Positions 24,614 to 33,367 are shown, numbered from the stretch's first letter. The stretch: 35,213 nucleotides of DNA from Alphaproteobacteria bacterium (GCA_009377375.1 WHUE01000001.1:99707-134919), one strand, 5' to 3'. Notes: generated from the sequence alone by a model not told the origin. Translations and numbers: made by a program.

Positions 24614-25368
24614 CCGCCGCGCTGTCCGTGCGCGGGCTGTCGAAGGCGTTCGGCGGCGTCCAGGCGGTCGAGAACGTGAGCTTCGAGGTCGAGGCCGGGC
24701 AGCTTCTCGCCCTGATCGGCCCCAACGGCGCCGGCAAGACCACCTGTTTCAACATGCTCAACGGCCAGCTCGCCCCCGATTCGGGCAGCGTGACGCTAGA
24801 GGGGCGCGAGCTGGTGGGGCTCAGTCCGCGCCGCGTCTGGCGGCTGGGGGTGGGGCGCACCTTCCAGATCACGGCGACGTTCTCCTCGATGACCGTGCTG
24901 GAGAACGTGCAGATGGCGCTGATCTCGCATCGCCGGCGCATCGCCGCGATGCGGCCGCGCACCGCGTCGCTCTATCGCGACGAGGCTATGGCGCTGCTGG
25001 AGCGCGTCGGCATGGCGGCGCAGGCGGAGCGTGCCTGCTCCATCCTCGCCTATGGCGACCTGAAGCGGGTGGAACTGGCCGTGGCGCTGGGCAACGAGCC
25101 GAAACTGCTGCTTATGGACGAGCCGACCGCCGGTATGGCCCCCGGCGAACGCGTCGAGCTCATGGCGCTCACTGCCGGGATCGTACGCGACAGGGGCACC
25201 AGCGTCCTGTTCACCGAGCACGACATGGACGTGGTTTTCGGCCATGCCGACCGGATAATCGTGCTCAACCGCGGTCGCCTGATCGCCGAAGGCTCGCCGG
25301 ATACGGTGCGCGCCGATCCGCATGTGCGGGAAATCTATCTCGGCGCCGGCACGACCTTCGCCTTGTGA
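24610..25368 (+). CDS. livG: ABC importer ATP-binding protein, LivG type
   Basis: A 252-residue ATPase of the branched-chain amino acid/amide importer family. It has Walker A GPNGAGKTT (about 38-46), the family signature loop LAYGDLKRVELAVAL in place of LSGGQ, Walker B LLLMDEPTAGMAP and the switch histidine in FTEHDMDVV. It forms a heterodimer with the LivF-type protein encoded next. The start is GTG at 24610, overlapping the permease stop (GTGA), which suggests coupled translation. The symbol refers to family; the substrate may not be an amino acid. Confidence 0.9.
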   Translation: MTAALSVRGLSKAFGGVQAVENVSFEVEAGQLLALIGPNGAGKTTCFNMLNGQLAPDSGSVTLEGRELVGLSPRRVWRLGVGRTFQITATFSSMTVLENVQMALISHRRRIAAMRPRTASLYRDEAMALLERVGMAAQAERACSILAYGDLKRVELAVALGNEPKLLLMDEPTAGMAPGERVELMALTAGIVRDRGTSVLFTEHDMDVVFGHADRIIVLNRGRLIAEGSPDTVRADPHVREIYLGAGTTFAL

Positions 25369-25379
25369 CGGGAGAGCCG

Positions 25380-26108
25380 ATGGCCGAAACCGGGACGGAC
25401 CCCCCCCTGCTCAGCGTCGAAGGGCTGCATTCCTATTACGGCCGGGCGCATATCCTGTCCGGCGTCTCGCTGTCCGTGGCGCGCGGCGAGGTGGTCGTGC
25501 TGCTGGGGCGCAACGGCGCCGGCAAGACGACGACGCTGAAATGCATCATGGGGCTGGTCCGCCCGGCGGAGGGGCGCATCCGCTTTCAGGACGAGGACAT
25601 CGCCGGCGCCGCGCCCTACGCCGTCTGCCGCGCCGGCTTGGCCTACGTGCCCGAGGACCGGCGGATATTCACCGAGCTGACGGTCATGGAAAACCTGGAG
25701 GTGGGCCGGCAGAAGCCCCGGGCCGGCGCGCCCGAATGGACGCCGGACCGGCTGTTCGCGCTGTTTCCCAACCTGGCCGAGATGCGCAACCGCCTCGGCG
25801 GACGGATGAGCGGCGGCGAGCAGCAGATGCTGACCATCGCGCGCTCGCTGATGGGCAACCCCTCGGCGATCCTCCTCGACGAGCCGTCGGAAGGCCTCGC
25901 GCCCGTCATCGTCGAGCAGATGGCCCAAACCGTCCGCGAACTGAAGGCCGAGGGGCTGACCGTGATCCTGTCGGAACAGAATTTGCACTTCGCAAACCAC
26001 GTGAGTGATCGTGCCTATATCATTGAAAAAGGACAGATCCGGTATGAAGGCACGATGGCCGCACTGGCTGCCGACGAGGACGTCCGCGCCGCCTATCTGA
26101 CGGTCTGA
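25380..26108 (+). CDS. livF: ABC importer ATP-binding protein, LivF type
   Basis: A 242-residue ATPase with Walker A GRNGAGKTTTLK, signature MSGGEQQML, Walker B ILLDEPSEGLAP and the LivF-typical VPEDRRIF segment and SEQN switch (with glutamine for histidine, as usual in LivF). ATG at 25380 follows GGGAG, 11 bp after the LivG stop. It is the partner of the LivG-type protein and completes a full importer in this operon. The extradiol dioxygenase gene begins 79 bp downstream on the same strand. Confidence 0.92.
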   Translation: MAETGTDPPLLSVEGLHSYYGRAHILSGVSLSVARGEVVVLLGRNGAGKTTTLKCIMGLVRPAEGRIRFQDEDIAGAAPYAVCRAGLAYVPEDRRIFTELTVMENLEVGRQKPRAGAPEWTPDRLFALFPNLAEMRNRLGGRMSGGEQQMLTIARSLMGNPSAILLDEPSEGLAPVIVEQMAQTVRELKAEGLTVILSEQNLHFANHVSDRAYIIEKGQIRYEGTMAALAADEDVRAAYLTV

Positions 26109-26187
26109 GGGTACGACGCCGCATCCCTTTCAGCCCGCCGCCCGATGACCTATCCTCGCGCCGGACGGCAATCGCAGGAGATCGCAG

Positions 26188-27276
26188 ATGAGCGGCAACG
26201 GAGCAGCGCCACGGGCCACCGGAATCGTCGGCGGGGTTTGCATGGCCCATGCACCGCAGTTCTTCACTCTGCCGGATACCGAGGACAGGAAGACCGTCGC
26301 GCGGGTGAAGCGCCTCGCCCGCGCCAACGGCAAGCGGCTGAAGGCACTGAAGCCGGACATCTACGTCACCATCTCCAACGATCACGCCAATCAGTTCGCG
26401 CTGCACTGCGTCCCGCCCTTCGCCGTCCACCGCGGCGGCGTCGGGCGCGGTACATTCGCCGGCCGGAAGTTCGAGTTCCCCATCGCATCCGACGCGTCGA
26501 CCGCGCTGATCCGCTATCTCTACGAGGAGAATTTCGACGTCTCCTTCACCTCCACCGCCGAGGTGGAATATTCGCTCGGCATCCCGCTCGATTTCCTCGG
26601 CATCGACGGGCCGATCCTGCCGCTCTTCGTCAACGCCTACGTGCCCCCCCAGCCGCGCATGGAGCGCTGCTATCAGCTCGGCATGGCGATCGACCGCGGG
26701 CTAAAGGCGATGGGTCTGCGCGCTGTGGTCATCGCCAGCGGCGGGCTGTCGCATTTCCCCGGCACCGACCGCTATGCGCATCCCGACCTTGAATTCGACA
26801 AGCGGCTGATGGGCGAGATCGGCGCCGGAAACCTGCGCTGGCTGTTGTCGCTCGACGAGAAGACGCTGGACGACACCGGCAATATCGAGCTGCGCTGCTG
26901 GGGCGTCGCCGCCGGGATGCTGGGTGAGCGCAAGCCCGACATGGCCTCGCTGGACCCGTCATGGCACCACGACTACGCCACCGTCGCCTGGTGGTCGCAG
27001 CAGAAAGCGGCGGCGTTCGCGCCGCACTACCCGCCGATCGCGCCGGACCGGCTGGAGTTGACCGTGGCACTGCACCGCCTCGCCAACGACGCGGAGGAAC
27101 GAGTCCGCTTCCTGGCCGACCGCAAGACCTATGCGCAGGCGCTGGAGATGACGGAAAAGGAACGCAAGGCGCTGGTCGCGCTGAACGACAAGCAGATGGT
27201 CGCGCTCGGCGTCCACCCCTTCCTGCCCTTCATGGCCCGGCTCCAGATCGAGCGGGAACAGAAGAAGAAAGCCTGA
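26188..27276 (+). CDS. Single-chain extradiol dioxygenase: LigB catalytic domain fused to a LigA-like domain
   Basis: A 362-residue class III extradiol dioxygenase. The LigB part (about 1-275) shows all four active-site elements: H21 in CMAHAPQF, H66 in ISNDHANQF, the catalytic histidine in ASGGLSHF (about 190) and the glutamate in GNIELRCW (about 234). The last 75 residues (LHRLANDAEERVRFLAD to VALGVHPFLPFMARL) resemble LigA, which caps the active site in protocatechuate 4,5-dioxygenase. A LigB-LigA order in one chain is known for gallate dioxygenase (DesB/GalA), which is somewhat longer. It opens an ortho-diphenol ring next to the carbon bearing a hydroxyl, using Fe(II). ATG at 26188 follows AGGAG. 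It ends the liv operon and faces the Rieske genes. The substrate is unknown. Confidence 0.86.
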   Translation: MSGNGAAPRATGIVGGVCMAHAPQFFTLPDTEDRKTVARVKRLARANGKRLKALKPDIYVTISNDHANQFALHCVPPFAVHRGGVGRGTFAGRKFEFPIASDASTALIRYLYEENFDVSFTSTAEVEYSLGIPLDFLGIDGPILPLFVNAYVPPQPRMERCYQLGMAIDRGLKAMGLRAVVIASGGLSHFPGTDRYAHPDLEFDKRLMGEIGAGNLRWLLSLDEKTLDDTGNIELRCWGVAAGMLGERKPDMASLDPSWHHDYATVAWWSQQKAAAFAPHYPPIAPDRLELTVALHRLANDAEERVRFLADRKTYAQALEMTEKERKALVALNDKQMVALGVHPFLPFMARLQIEREQKKKA

Positions 27277-27304
27277 TCCCCTCTGAGCGGAGCGCCGATG
27301 CGCG

Positions 27305-27802
27305 TCAGATCGGCACCGCCATCGCCTCGAACGCCGAATCGCAGTTGATCAGGTCGACCCGCTTGCTGCGGATACGGAAGCCGTTGCCCGCGCGGACCAG
27401 CGCGTGGGTCTGCCGGCCGGCGAAGAGACGCTGCCGGCCCAGCCGGTATTCCGTCATCATCATGTTGGAGGCGACCGTATATTCGCCGCTGGCCTCGTCC
27501 GCCGCCTCCACGGTGACGTTGCTGACGAGGTGCACGGTACGCGACGGCGGGGTCTGGATATGGATCCGCGGATGCTCCAGCCGATCGATGCGGGTCTGCA
27601 TCAACTCGCGGTCGTCGTAGAACAGCGAGGCCGAATCCTCCGGACTCTCCTGGCCGGGTGCCGCCGGCACCCAGTAATAGCCGTCCTCGGTGAACAGGTC
27701 GCGCCAGTCGCGAAAGCGGCGCCCGTCAAGCAGGCGGGCCTCAAGGATCAGGAACAGCTCGAAGGGCTCCCGGTCGACATCCGGCACAGATACAGTGTCC
27801 AC
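27305..27802 (-). CDS. Aromatic-ring-hydroxylating dioxygenase, beta subunit
   Basis: A 165-residue small subunit of a Rieske-type oxygenase with the cystatin/SnoaL-like alpha+beta fold. Typical landmarks are FELFLILEARLLDGRRFRDWRDLFTEDG, YYWVP, and RLEHPRIHIQTPPSRTVHLVSNV. It has a structural role in the alpha3-beta3 oxygenase. The start is GTG at 27802, four bases after the alpha-subunit stop, so alpha and beta are co-translated in that order. A second GTG five codons in is also possible. The electron-transfer ferredoxin and reductase are not in the window. Confidence 0.9.
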   Translation of the reverse strand: MDTVSVPDVDREPFELFLILEARLLDGRRFRDWRDLFTEDGYYWVPAAPGQESPEDSASLFYDDRELMQTRIDRLEHPRIHIQTPPSRTVHLVSNVTVEAADEASGEYTVASNMMMTEYRLGRQRLFAGRQTHALVRAGNGFRIRSKRVDLINCDSAFEAMAVPI

Positions 27803-27806
27803 CGGC

Positions 27807-29108
27807 TCAGCCCGTCCGGCCCATGTATTCCGCCCAGGCCTGGTACTGCGCGCGCACCGCCATCTCGTGCGTCGCCAGCTCGCCGACCGCGTTGTATTTC
27901 GTATCCGGCCGCTCCTCGCCGAGCCCCCGCGATATGTCGACCCAGTCCGACTGCTGGCTCTGCAGCCCTTCCTGGGCGCGGCGGAATGCCTCGAGGTCGT
28001 CGGTCTGCACGAAGGACGCCGCCGAGTGGGTGACGTTGAGCAGCCGGATGTTGCGGCTGTTGAACTCGTCCGGCGCGCCCAGCAGGCGCACCGGATAGAT
28101 CGTCACCTCCGTCAGGTCCACGGCGAGGGGCTTGATGACGCGGACATGCATGTTCAGCCCCATGATCGATATGTTCGGATAGATCATCGAGTTGTGATAC
28201 TGCGGCGTCAGGATCTCGTCGGCCCGCGCCGCGCCCACCTTGTCCGCCAGCGTCTTCCTGTAGGCGTCGAAGGACGGGCTGCTGCGCTTGCCGTCGTCCA
28301 GCGCGGTGTTGCTGGTCCAGCCGTGACCGGGACCGGTGACGTAGCTGCGCCGGCCCTTCCACGCATCCGAGGTCTTCTTTTGCGCGACCACCTTTGCCCC
28401 CGTCCGGTCGCCTTCGCGGCGAGAGAACTGCTCGCCCTTCCTGTTGACGGTGGAGGCGTGCGAGAACGGCACGTGATAGGAATCCAGCACGTTCTCGACC
28501 TGGAGCTTCCAGTTGCCGCGATAGACGTAGCGGTGCATGCCTGCATCCAGCGCGATCGCGCCGTCCGGCGCGCGGTCCACCAGGTCGTCGAGCGAGGTGG
28601 CCATATGGCCGAGAAAGGCCTTCAGGTCCGGCCCGTCCGCGGCGAGGCTGGCGAAGACGAAACCGCGATAGGAGGCCGCGCGCGCCACCGGGACCATGCC
28701 GAGCGCCGGGTCGGAGAGATCGAACCCGTCGCCGTAGCCGTCCGGCAGCGGCACGGAGAGCAGGCGTCCGTCGGTGTCGTAGCGCCAGCCGTGATAGCAG
28801 CAGGTGAAGGCGTCGGCATGGCCGGATTCCTCGGCCACCACCATCGCGCCGCGATGGCCGCAGCGGTTGTAGAGCACGCGCACGCTGCCGTCGGAATGGC
28901 GCACCATCACGACCGGCTGGCGGCCGATGCGGGTGGAGAAGAAATCGCCCGGCGATTTCACCTGGCTTTCATGACCGACATAGATCCACGCGCGGCCCCA
29001 GATGCGCGCCATCTCCAGCTCGAACAGGGCGGGATCGGTGTAGACGCTGCGATGCACCCGTTCGGGCGTCACCAGCGCGCGCAGCTGCGACGGGGCCGTG
29101 CCGTCCAT
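27807..29108 (-). CDS. Aromatic-ring-hydroxylating dioxygenase, alpha subunit (Rieske/mononuclear iron)
   Basis: A 433-residue catalytic subunit. The Rieske [2Fe-2S] ligands are complete: C-x-H in YNRCGHRG and C-xx-H in CCYHGW, 17 residues apart. The mononuclear iron site follows as NVLDSYHVPFSH, with bridging aspartate and two histidines; the third ligand aspartate is likely in TDDLEAF. It inserts both oxygen atoms into an aromatic ring to form a cis-dihydrodiol or, on a carboxylated or amino ring, a catechol. ATG at 29108 has AAGGG nine bases before; ATG 29117 abuts it. It is followed by the beta subunit and preceded by a degenerate metallo-beta-lactamase-fold gene. Confidence 0.93.
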   Translation of the reverse strand: MDGTAPSQLRALVTPERVHRSVYTDPALFELEMARIWGRAWIYVGHESQVKSPGDFFSTRIGRQPVVMVRHSDGSVRVLYNRCGHRGAMVVAEESGHADAFTCCYHGWRYDTDGRLLSVPLPDGYGDGFDLSDPALGMVPVARAASYRGFVFASLAADGPDLKAFLGHMATSLDDLVDRAPDGAIALDAGMHRYVYRGNWKLQVENVLDSYHVPFSHASTVNRKGEQFSRREGDRTGAKVVAQKKTSDAWKGRRSYVTGPGHGWTSNTALDDGKRSSPSFDAYRKTLADKVGAARADEILTPQYHNSMIYPNISIMGLNMHVRVIKPLAVDLTEVTIYPVRLLGAPDEFNSRNIRLLNVTHSAASFVQTDDLEAFRRAQEGLQSQQSDWVDISRGLGEERPDTKYNAVGELATHEMAVRAQYQAWAEYMGRTG

Positions 29109-29168
29109 GTCTCGCATCCCTTCGCGGTCGGGCGTTTGCGCCGCCACGGCATTGTGCGGATTTCGCTT

Positions 29169-29184
29169 CCCCGCGCAAGCGGGG
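29169..29184 (-). terminator. Hairpin between the metallo-beta-lactamase-like and Rieske alpha genes
   Basis: CCCCGC (29169-29174) and GCGGGG (29179-29184) form a perfect 6-bp stem with a 4-base loop, 8 bp past the stop of the upstream gene on the minus strand. No T-run follows, so it may be an attenuator or mRNA stem rather than a terminator. Confidence 0.35.
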
Positions 29185-29192
29185 GCGGACAT

Positions 29193-29816
29193 TCAGCCCC
29201 CGGCGTCGCGCGCCAGCGCATCGCGCAGCGCGTCATGCGGGTTTTCCAGGACGGGCGCGCCGTGGTCGAGGCAGAGGACGGAGAAATCGAGGTCGAGCAG
29301 GCGGCGTACGCTTTCCCGCGTCGCCGCCGGATCGTCGTGCCAGGCCGCCGGGATCAGCGCGAGCGCGCCGTCGTCGTCGCGCATCAGCAGATCGGGGCAG
29401 AACAGCACTCCCGGCGCCTCCGCCCGCAGGAAGGCGTAATGCGCTGCCTCCGGCCCCGGCACACGCACGGCCCGGAGGCCGGCGGGAAGCATGTCGCCCT
29501 CGCCGTAGCGGATATCCGGTTCCTCCTCCGTCGGCGGGGCGTCCCTGGGCGCGTACACCTTCGCGTCGAAGGCCTTTCTGTAGCGCCAGGCGGAACGCTG
29601 GTGGCAGGACGCGGTCAGGCAGATGGCGGTCACGGGGGCCAGCCCGGACGCCGTCGATCGCTCCAGCGGCAGCGGGTCGATCAGCACCGTGCCGTCTTTC
29701 GTCGCGACGGCGTGGGCGTCGCTCTCGGAGCCGATGCGGTCGTCGAGCAGGGCCCAGCGCCATACGCCGGGGACGATTTCCTCCACCGTGGTGGCCATAC
29801 CGCCGGGTTCCGTCAT
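29193..29816 (-). CDS. Degenerate metallo-beta-lactamase-fold protein
   Basis: A 207-residue protein. Its outline follows the metallo-beta-lactamase fold: an N-terminal sandwich with VWRWALLDDRIG and DGTVLIDPLPL, a segment IYCLTASCHQRSA-like where HxHxDH should be, VPGPEAAHYAFL in place of the GHTPG segment, and LDHGAPVL near the C-terminus. Only one histidine of the HxHxDH zinc motif can be matched (CLTASCHQRSA), so a binuclear zinc site and ordinary hydrolase activity are unlikely. ATG at 29816 follows GGAAGGAG at 6 nt. It is the first gene of the unit that continues into the Rieske alpha and beta subunits. The role could be binding or regulation. Confidence 0.75.
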   Translation of the reverse strand: MTEPGGMATTVEEIVPGVWRWALLDDRIGSESDAHAVATKDGTVLIDPLPLERSTASGLAPVTAICLTASCHQRSAWRYRKAFDAKVYAPRDAPPTEEEPDIRYGEGDMLPAGLRAVRVPGPEAAHYAFLRAEAPGVLFCPDLLMRDDDGALALIPAAWHDDPAATRESVRRLLDLDFSVLCLDHGAPVLENPHDALRDALARDAGG

Positions 29817-29931
29817 CGGCCGCTCCTTCCGCCTGGCGAGTCCCATTCCAGACATGGGCGCGGCGGCGCGGCGCTGCAATCGTCGACCGGCCCGATTACA
29901 AGGCGCCGCGGAACGCGCTACAACAGGACCG

Positions 29932-30573
29932 ATGAACGGGACGGACGAAGACGGGTTCGACGGCCTGCGCGAGGCCGCGCGGTCATGGTGCGCGGAGGAC
30001 GGGGCCGCCCTGTCCCCGGCGGGCGCGGCGTGCCGGGCCGTGGTGATCGCCGCATCCGACCTGCCGGTGGAGGCAGGCGCGCTGACCGGCGCCGCACCGG
30101 GAGCGCTGTACCAGCTGCGCCTGCCGGGCGCGCTGGTGCCGCCTTCGGCCGAGACGGACGCCGAGGCGGCGGACGCGGCCGTGGCCGCGGGGCTGGAGTT
30201 CGGCCTGCGGCTGGCCGGGGCGCGGCACGTGCTGGTGCTGACCCATGCGCGGTGCGGGCTGATCGGCGCGCTTCTGGAGGAGAGCGGCGAGCGGGCGATG
30301 GCGATGGCGCGCTCCGGCTCGCTGCGCGGCTGGGCGGCGCTGGCCGCGCCGGCGATCGGGCGCACAGCCGGCAGCGAGGCGCCGGAAGCGGACCGGCGGC
30401 GCTTCGCGGCGATGGAAATCGTCCGGCTCTCGATCGAGAACCTGCTCAGCTATCCGTTCCTGCTCGACGCCGTGCTGGCGCGCGAGGTCGCGCTGCACGG
30501 CTGGTGCCTGGATGCGGAGAACGGCGCGCTGTGGACGCTCGACCCGGCCGCGGACGTGTTCGTCCGGGCCTGA
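29932..30573 (+). CDS. Degenerate beta-carbonic anhydrase-like protein
   Basis: A 213-residue protein with a beta-carbonic anhydrase layout: VVIAASDLPVEAGALTGAAPGALYQLRLPGALVPP, then HVLVLTHARCGLIGAL, and LHGWCLDAENGALWTLD at the end. The zinc cysteine of CxDxR is replaced by alanine (AASDLP) and the arginine is lost, while the later HxxC pair (HARC) is kept. The catalytic Asp-Arg dyad and one of three protein zinc ligands are thus missing, and CO2 hydration is doubtful. The ATG at 29932 has only a weak AGGA. The gene is divergent from the metallo-beta-lactamase-like gene (115 bp) and ends 3 bp before the serA stop. The function is unknown. Confidence 0.76.
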   Translation: MNGTDEDGFDGLREAARSWCAEDGAALSPAGAACRAVVIAASDLPVEAGALTGAAPGALYQLRLPGALVPPSAETDAEAADAAVAAGLEFGLRLAGARHVLVLTHARCGLIGALLEESGERAMAMARSGSLRGWAALAAPAIGRTAGSEAPEADRRRFAAMEIVRLSIENLLSYPFLLDAVLAREVALHGWCLDAENGALWTLDPAADVFVRA

Positions 30574-30576
30574 CCT

Positions 30577-32166
30577 CTACCCCGTGACGCTGAACTGCAG
30601 CGGCTTGGCCGACAGCACGTGCGGCACGGCGCGGACCTTGGCCATCAGCTCGTCGCTGAGCGGCTGGTCCAGCTCCAGCAGCGCCACCGCCGCGCCACCC
30701 GGCTCGGTGCGGCCGAGGACGAAGTTGGCGATGTTGATGTTCGCATCGCCCATCAGGCTGCCGAACGAGCCGATGATGCCGGGCATGTCCTCGTTCTCGG
30801 TATAGAGCATGCGCGGGCTGACCGACGCTTCCATCGGCACGCCGTTGATGTCGATGATGCGCGGCTTGGTGCGGCCGAACAGCGTGCCGGCCATGCAGAA
30901 GGTCCGATTCTCGGTGGTCACGGTGAGACGCAGCAGGGTCTGGTATTCCGAGTCGCGCTCGCGCTTGACCTCGGACACCTCCACCCCGCGCTCGCGCGCC
31001 ACCACCGGCGCGTTGACCATGTTCACCGAATCCATCATCGGCGTCAGCACGCCCTTGAGCGCGCAGGCGGTCACCGGACGCGTGTTGATCAGCGCGGCGT
31101 CGCCCTCGTACTCGATGGTGATGGATTTCAGCGCCGCGTCCGTCACCTGTCCCACGAAGCTGCCCATCAGCTCGGCCAGCGCCATATAGGGCTTCAGCCG
31201 GGGCGCGTCCTCGGCGCTGACGGAGGGCATGTTGATGGCGTTCACCACCGCGCCGGTGTTCAGGTAGTCGGAAATCTGCTCCGCCACCTGCAGCGCGACG
31301 TTCTCCTGCGCCTCCTCGGTCGCGGCGCCGAGATGCGGCGTCGCCACCACGTTCTTCATGCCGAACAGCGAGTAGTCCGTCGGCGGCTCCGTCGCGTAGA
31401 CGTCGACGGCGAAGCCGCCCACCCGCCCCGATTCGAGCGCCGCCTTCAGGTCTTCCTCGACGATCAGCTCGCCGCGGGCGCAGTTGATGATGAACACGCC
31501 CTCCTTCGCCTTCGCCAGGCTATCCCTGTTCAGGATGGCGCGGGTCGAATCGGTCAGCGGGGTGTGCAGGGTGATGACGTTGGCGCGGGAGAGCAGCTCG
31601 TCCAGCTCCACCTTGTCGACGCCCAGCTCCTGCGCCCGCTCGGGCGACAGGTAGGGGTCGAAGGCGACGACGCGCATCCGGAGCCCGATGGCCCGTTCGG
31701 CCACGCGCGAGCCGATATTGCCGCAGCCGATGATGCCCAGCGTCTTGCCGGTCAGCTCCATCCCCATGAAGCTGTTCTTCTCCCACTTGCCCGACTGGGT
31801 GGACCGGTCGGCGGCGGGAATCTCGCGCGCCAGGGCGAACATCATCGCGATGGCGTGCTCGGCCGTGGTGATGGCGTTGCCGTAGGGCGTGTTCATCACC
31901 ACCACGCCGTGGGCGCTGGCCGATTCAATGTCGATGTTGTCGACGCCGATGCCGGCGCGCCCGACCACCTTCAGCTTCTTCGCGGCGTCCAGCACGGCGG
32001 GCGTGACCTTGGTGGCGGAGCGCACGGCGAGGCCGTCGTACTCGCCGATGCAGGCGATCAGTTCGTCCGGCTTCATGCCGGTCCTGACGTCGGCCTCGAT
32101 GCCCCGCTGCTTGAATATCTCGACGGCGCGGGGGCTGAGGCTGTCGGATATGAGGACTTTCGGCAT
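30577..32166 (-). CDS. serA: D-3-phosphoglycerate dehydrogenase
   Basis: A 529-residue type I enzyme catalysing the first step of the phosphorylated serine pathway. It has the NAD-binding glycine motif IGCGNIGSRVA, the catalytic arginine in NCARGELI, and the histidine in TPHLGAATEEAQ. The extended C-terminal half contains the ASB regulatory domain and a C-terminal ACT domain (MPGIIGSFGSLMGDANINIANF), which usually senses serine. It starts 16 bp after the serC stop on the same strand and is co-transcribed from the serC promoter. The full length of about 530 residues matches the long form found in alphaproteobacteria and mycobacteria. Confidence 0.96.
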   Translation of the reverse strand: MPKVLISDSLSPRAVEIFKQRGIEADVRTGMKPDELIACIGEYDGLAVRSATKVTPAVLDAAKKLKVVGRAGIGVDNIDIESASAHGVVVMNTPYGNAITTAEHAIAMMFALAREIPAADRSTQSGKWEKNSFMGMELTGKTLGIIGCGNIGSRVAERAIGLRMRVVAFDPYLSPERAQELGVDKVELDELLSRANVITLHTPLTDSTRAILNRDSLAKAKEGVFIINCARGELIVEEDLKAALESGRVGGFAVDVYATEPPTDYSLFGMKNVVATPHLGAATEEAQENVALQVAEQISDYLNTGAVVNAINMPSVSAEDAPRLKPYMALAELMGSFVGQVTDAALKSITIEYEGDAALINTRPVTACALKGVLTPMMDSVNMVNAPVVARERGVEVSEVKRERDSEYQTLLRLTVTTENRTFCMAGTLFGRTKPRIIDINGVPMEASVSPRMLYTENEDMPGIIGSFGSLMGDANINIANFVLGRTEPGGAAVALLELDQPLSDELMAKVRAVPHVLSAKPLQFSVTG

Positions 32167-32182
32167 TTTTGCTCTCCGTGCT

Positions 32183-33367
32183 CTATGCGGCCTTCTGAAG
32201 CTCGCGCTTCACCGCGGCGAAGGCCCAGTCGAGCCACGGGAACAACGCTTCCAGGTCGCCGGTCTCCACCGTCGAGCCGGCCCAGATGCGCAGGCCGGGA
32301 GGTGCGTCGCGGTAACCGTTGATGTCGTAGGCCACATGCTCGGCCTCGAGCAGCGCCTCGATGCGCCTGGGCACCGACGCCTGCGCGGCCTCGTCCAGAC
32401 CGGCGAACCAGGGATCGACGATCTTGAGGCAGACCGAGGTGCAGGACCGGATGGCCGGGTCTTCGGCCAGGAAACCGATCCACGGGGTCCGTTCGACCCA
32501 TTTCGCGATGGCGGCGAGATTGCCTCCGGCGCGCGCGGCCAGCCCCGCCGCGCCGCCGACGGTGTCGGCCCATTTGAGGCCGTCCAGCGCATCCTCGACG
32601 CAGAGCATCGACGGGGTGTTGATGGTGTTGCCCTTGAAGATGCCTTCCGAGAACTTGCCGCCGCTTTTCATGCGGAACAGCTTCGGCATCGGCCAGGGCG
32701 GATTGTATTCGTTGATGCGCGCGACAGCCCGCGGGCTGAGGATGAGGATGCCGTGCTGCGCCTCGCCGCCCATCACCTTCTGCCAGGAGTAGGTGACGAC
32801 GTCGAGCCGGCTCCACGGCAGCGTCATGGCGAAGGCGGCCGAGGTGGCGTCGCAGATGGCGAGCCCTTCGCGATCCTCGTCGATCCAGTCGCCGTTCGGC
32901 ACCCGCACGCCCGAGGTCGTGCCGTTCCAGGTGAACACCACGTCACGCGACCAGTCCACCTGGCCGAGATCGGGCAGTTCGCCGTAGCCGGCCTCCAGGG
33001 TGCGCACGTCGTCGAGCCGGAGCTGCTTGACCACGTCGGTCACCCAGCCGGCGCCGAAGCTCTCCCAGGCCAGCACGTCGACGCCGCGCGGTCCGAGCAG
33101 CGACCACAGCGCCATCTCAACGGCGCCGGTGTCGGAGGCCGGCACGATGCCGATGCGGTAGTCGTCAGGAATGCCGAGCAGCGCGCGCGACCGGTCGATG
33201 ACCTCGTCGATGCGCGCCTTGCCGGACTTGGAGCGGTGAGACCGGCCGAGCTCGGCCGCGGCGAGAACCGCGGGGGTCCAGCCGGGACGCTTGGCGCAGG
33301 GACCGGACGAGAAACAGGGATTCGTGGGGCGCCGCGCGGGATGCGCGGCTTCGGATGTGTCGTTCAT
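32183..33367 (-). CDS. serC: Phosphoserine aminotransferase (alphaproteobacterial-type SerC)
   Basis: A 394-residue fold-type I aminotransferase that converts 3-phosphohydroxypyruvate to phosphoserine with glutamate; it may also act in PLP synthesis. Features are [15 protein letters not shown] at the start, [14 protein letters not shown], the aspartate in ICDATSAAF, and the PLP lysine in [15 protein letters not shown]. The protein is longer than the E. coli enzyme and matches the variant common in alphaproteobacteria. ATG at 33367 follows AAGGGAGAG at five bases. The 5' leader can fold over this site, and the gene is the first of the serC-serA operon. Confidence 0.95.
   Translation of the reverse strand: MNDTSEAAHPARRPTNPCFSSGPCAKRPGWTPAVLAAAELGRSHRSKSGKARIDEVIDRSRALLGIPDDYRIGIVPASDTGAVEMALWSLLGPRGVDVLAWESFGAGWVTDVVKQLRLDDVRTLEAGYGELPDLGQVDWSRDVVFTWNGTTSGVRVPNGDWIDEDREGLAICDATSAAFAMTLPWSRLDVVTYSWQKVMGGEAQHGILILSPRAVARINEYNPPWPMPKLFRMKSGGKFSEGIFKGNTINTPSMLCVEDALDGLKWADTVGGAAGLAARAGGNLAAIAKWVERTPWIGFLAEDPAIRSCTSVCLKIVDPWFAGLDEAAQASVPRRIEALLEAEHVAYDINGYRDAPPGLRIWAGSTVETGDLEALFPWLDWAFAAVKRELQKAA

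Noticed and set aside
27690..30587. A 965-codon open frame on the plus strand across the Rieske and metallo-beta-lactamase-like genes.
   Set aside because: It is antisense to four recognisable proteins and its translation is arginine/histidine rich without any family motif. Long antisense frames are expected at this GC content.
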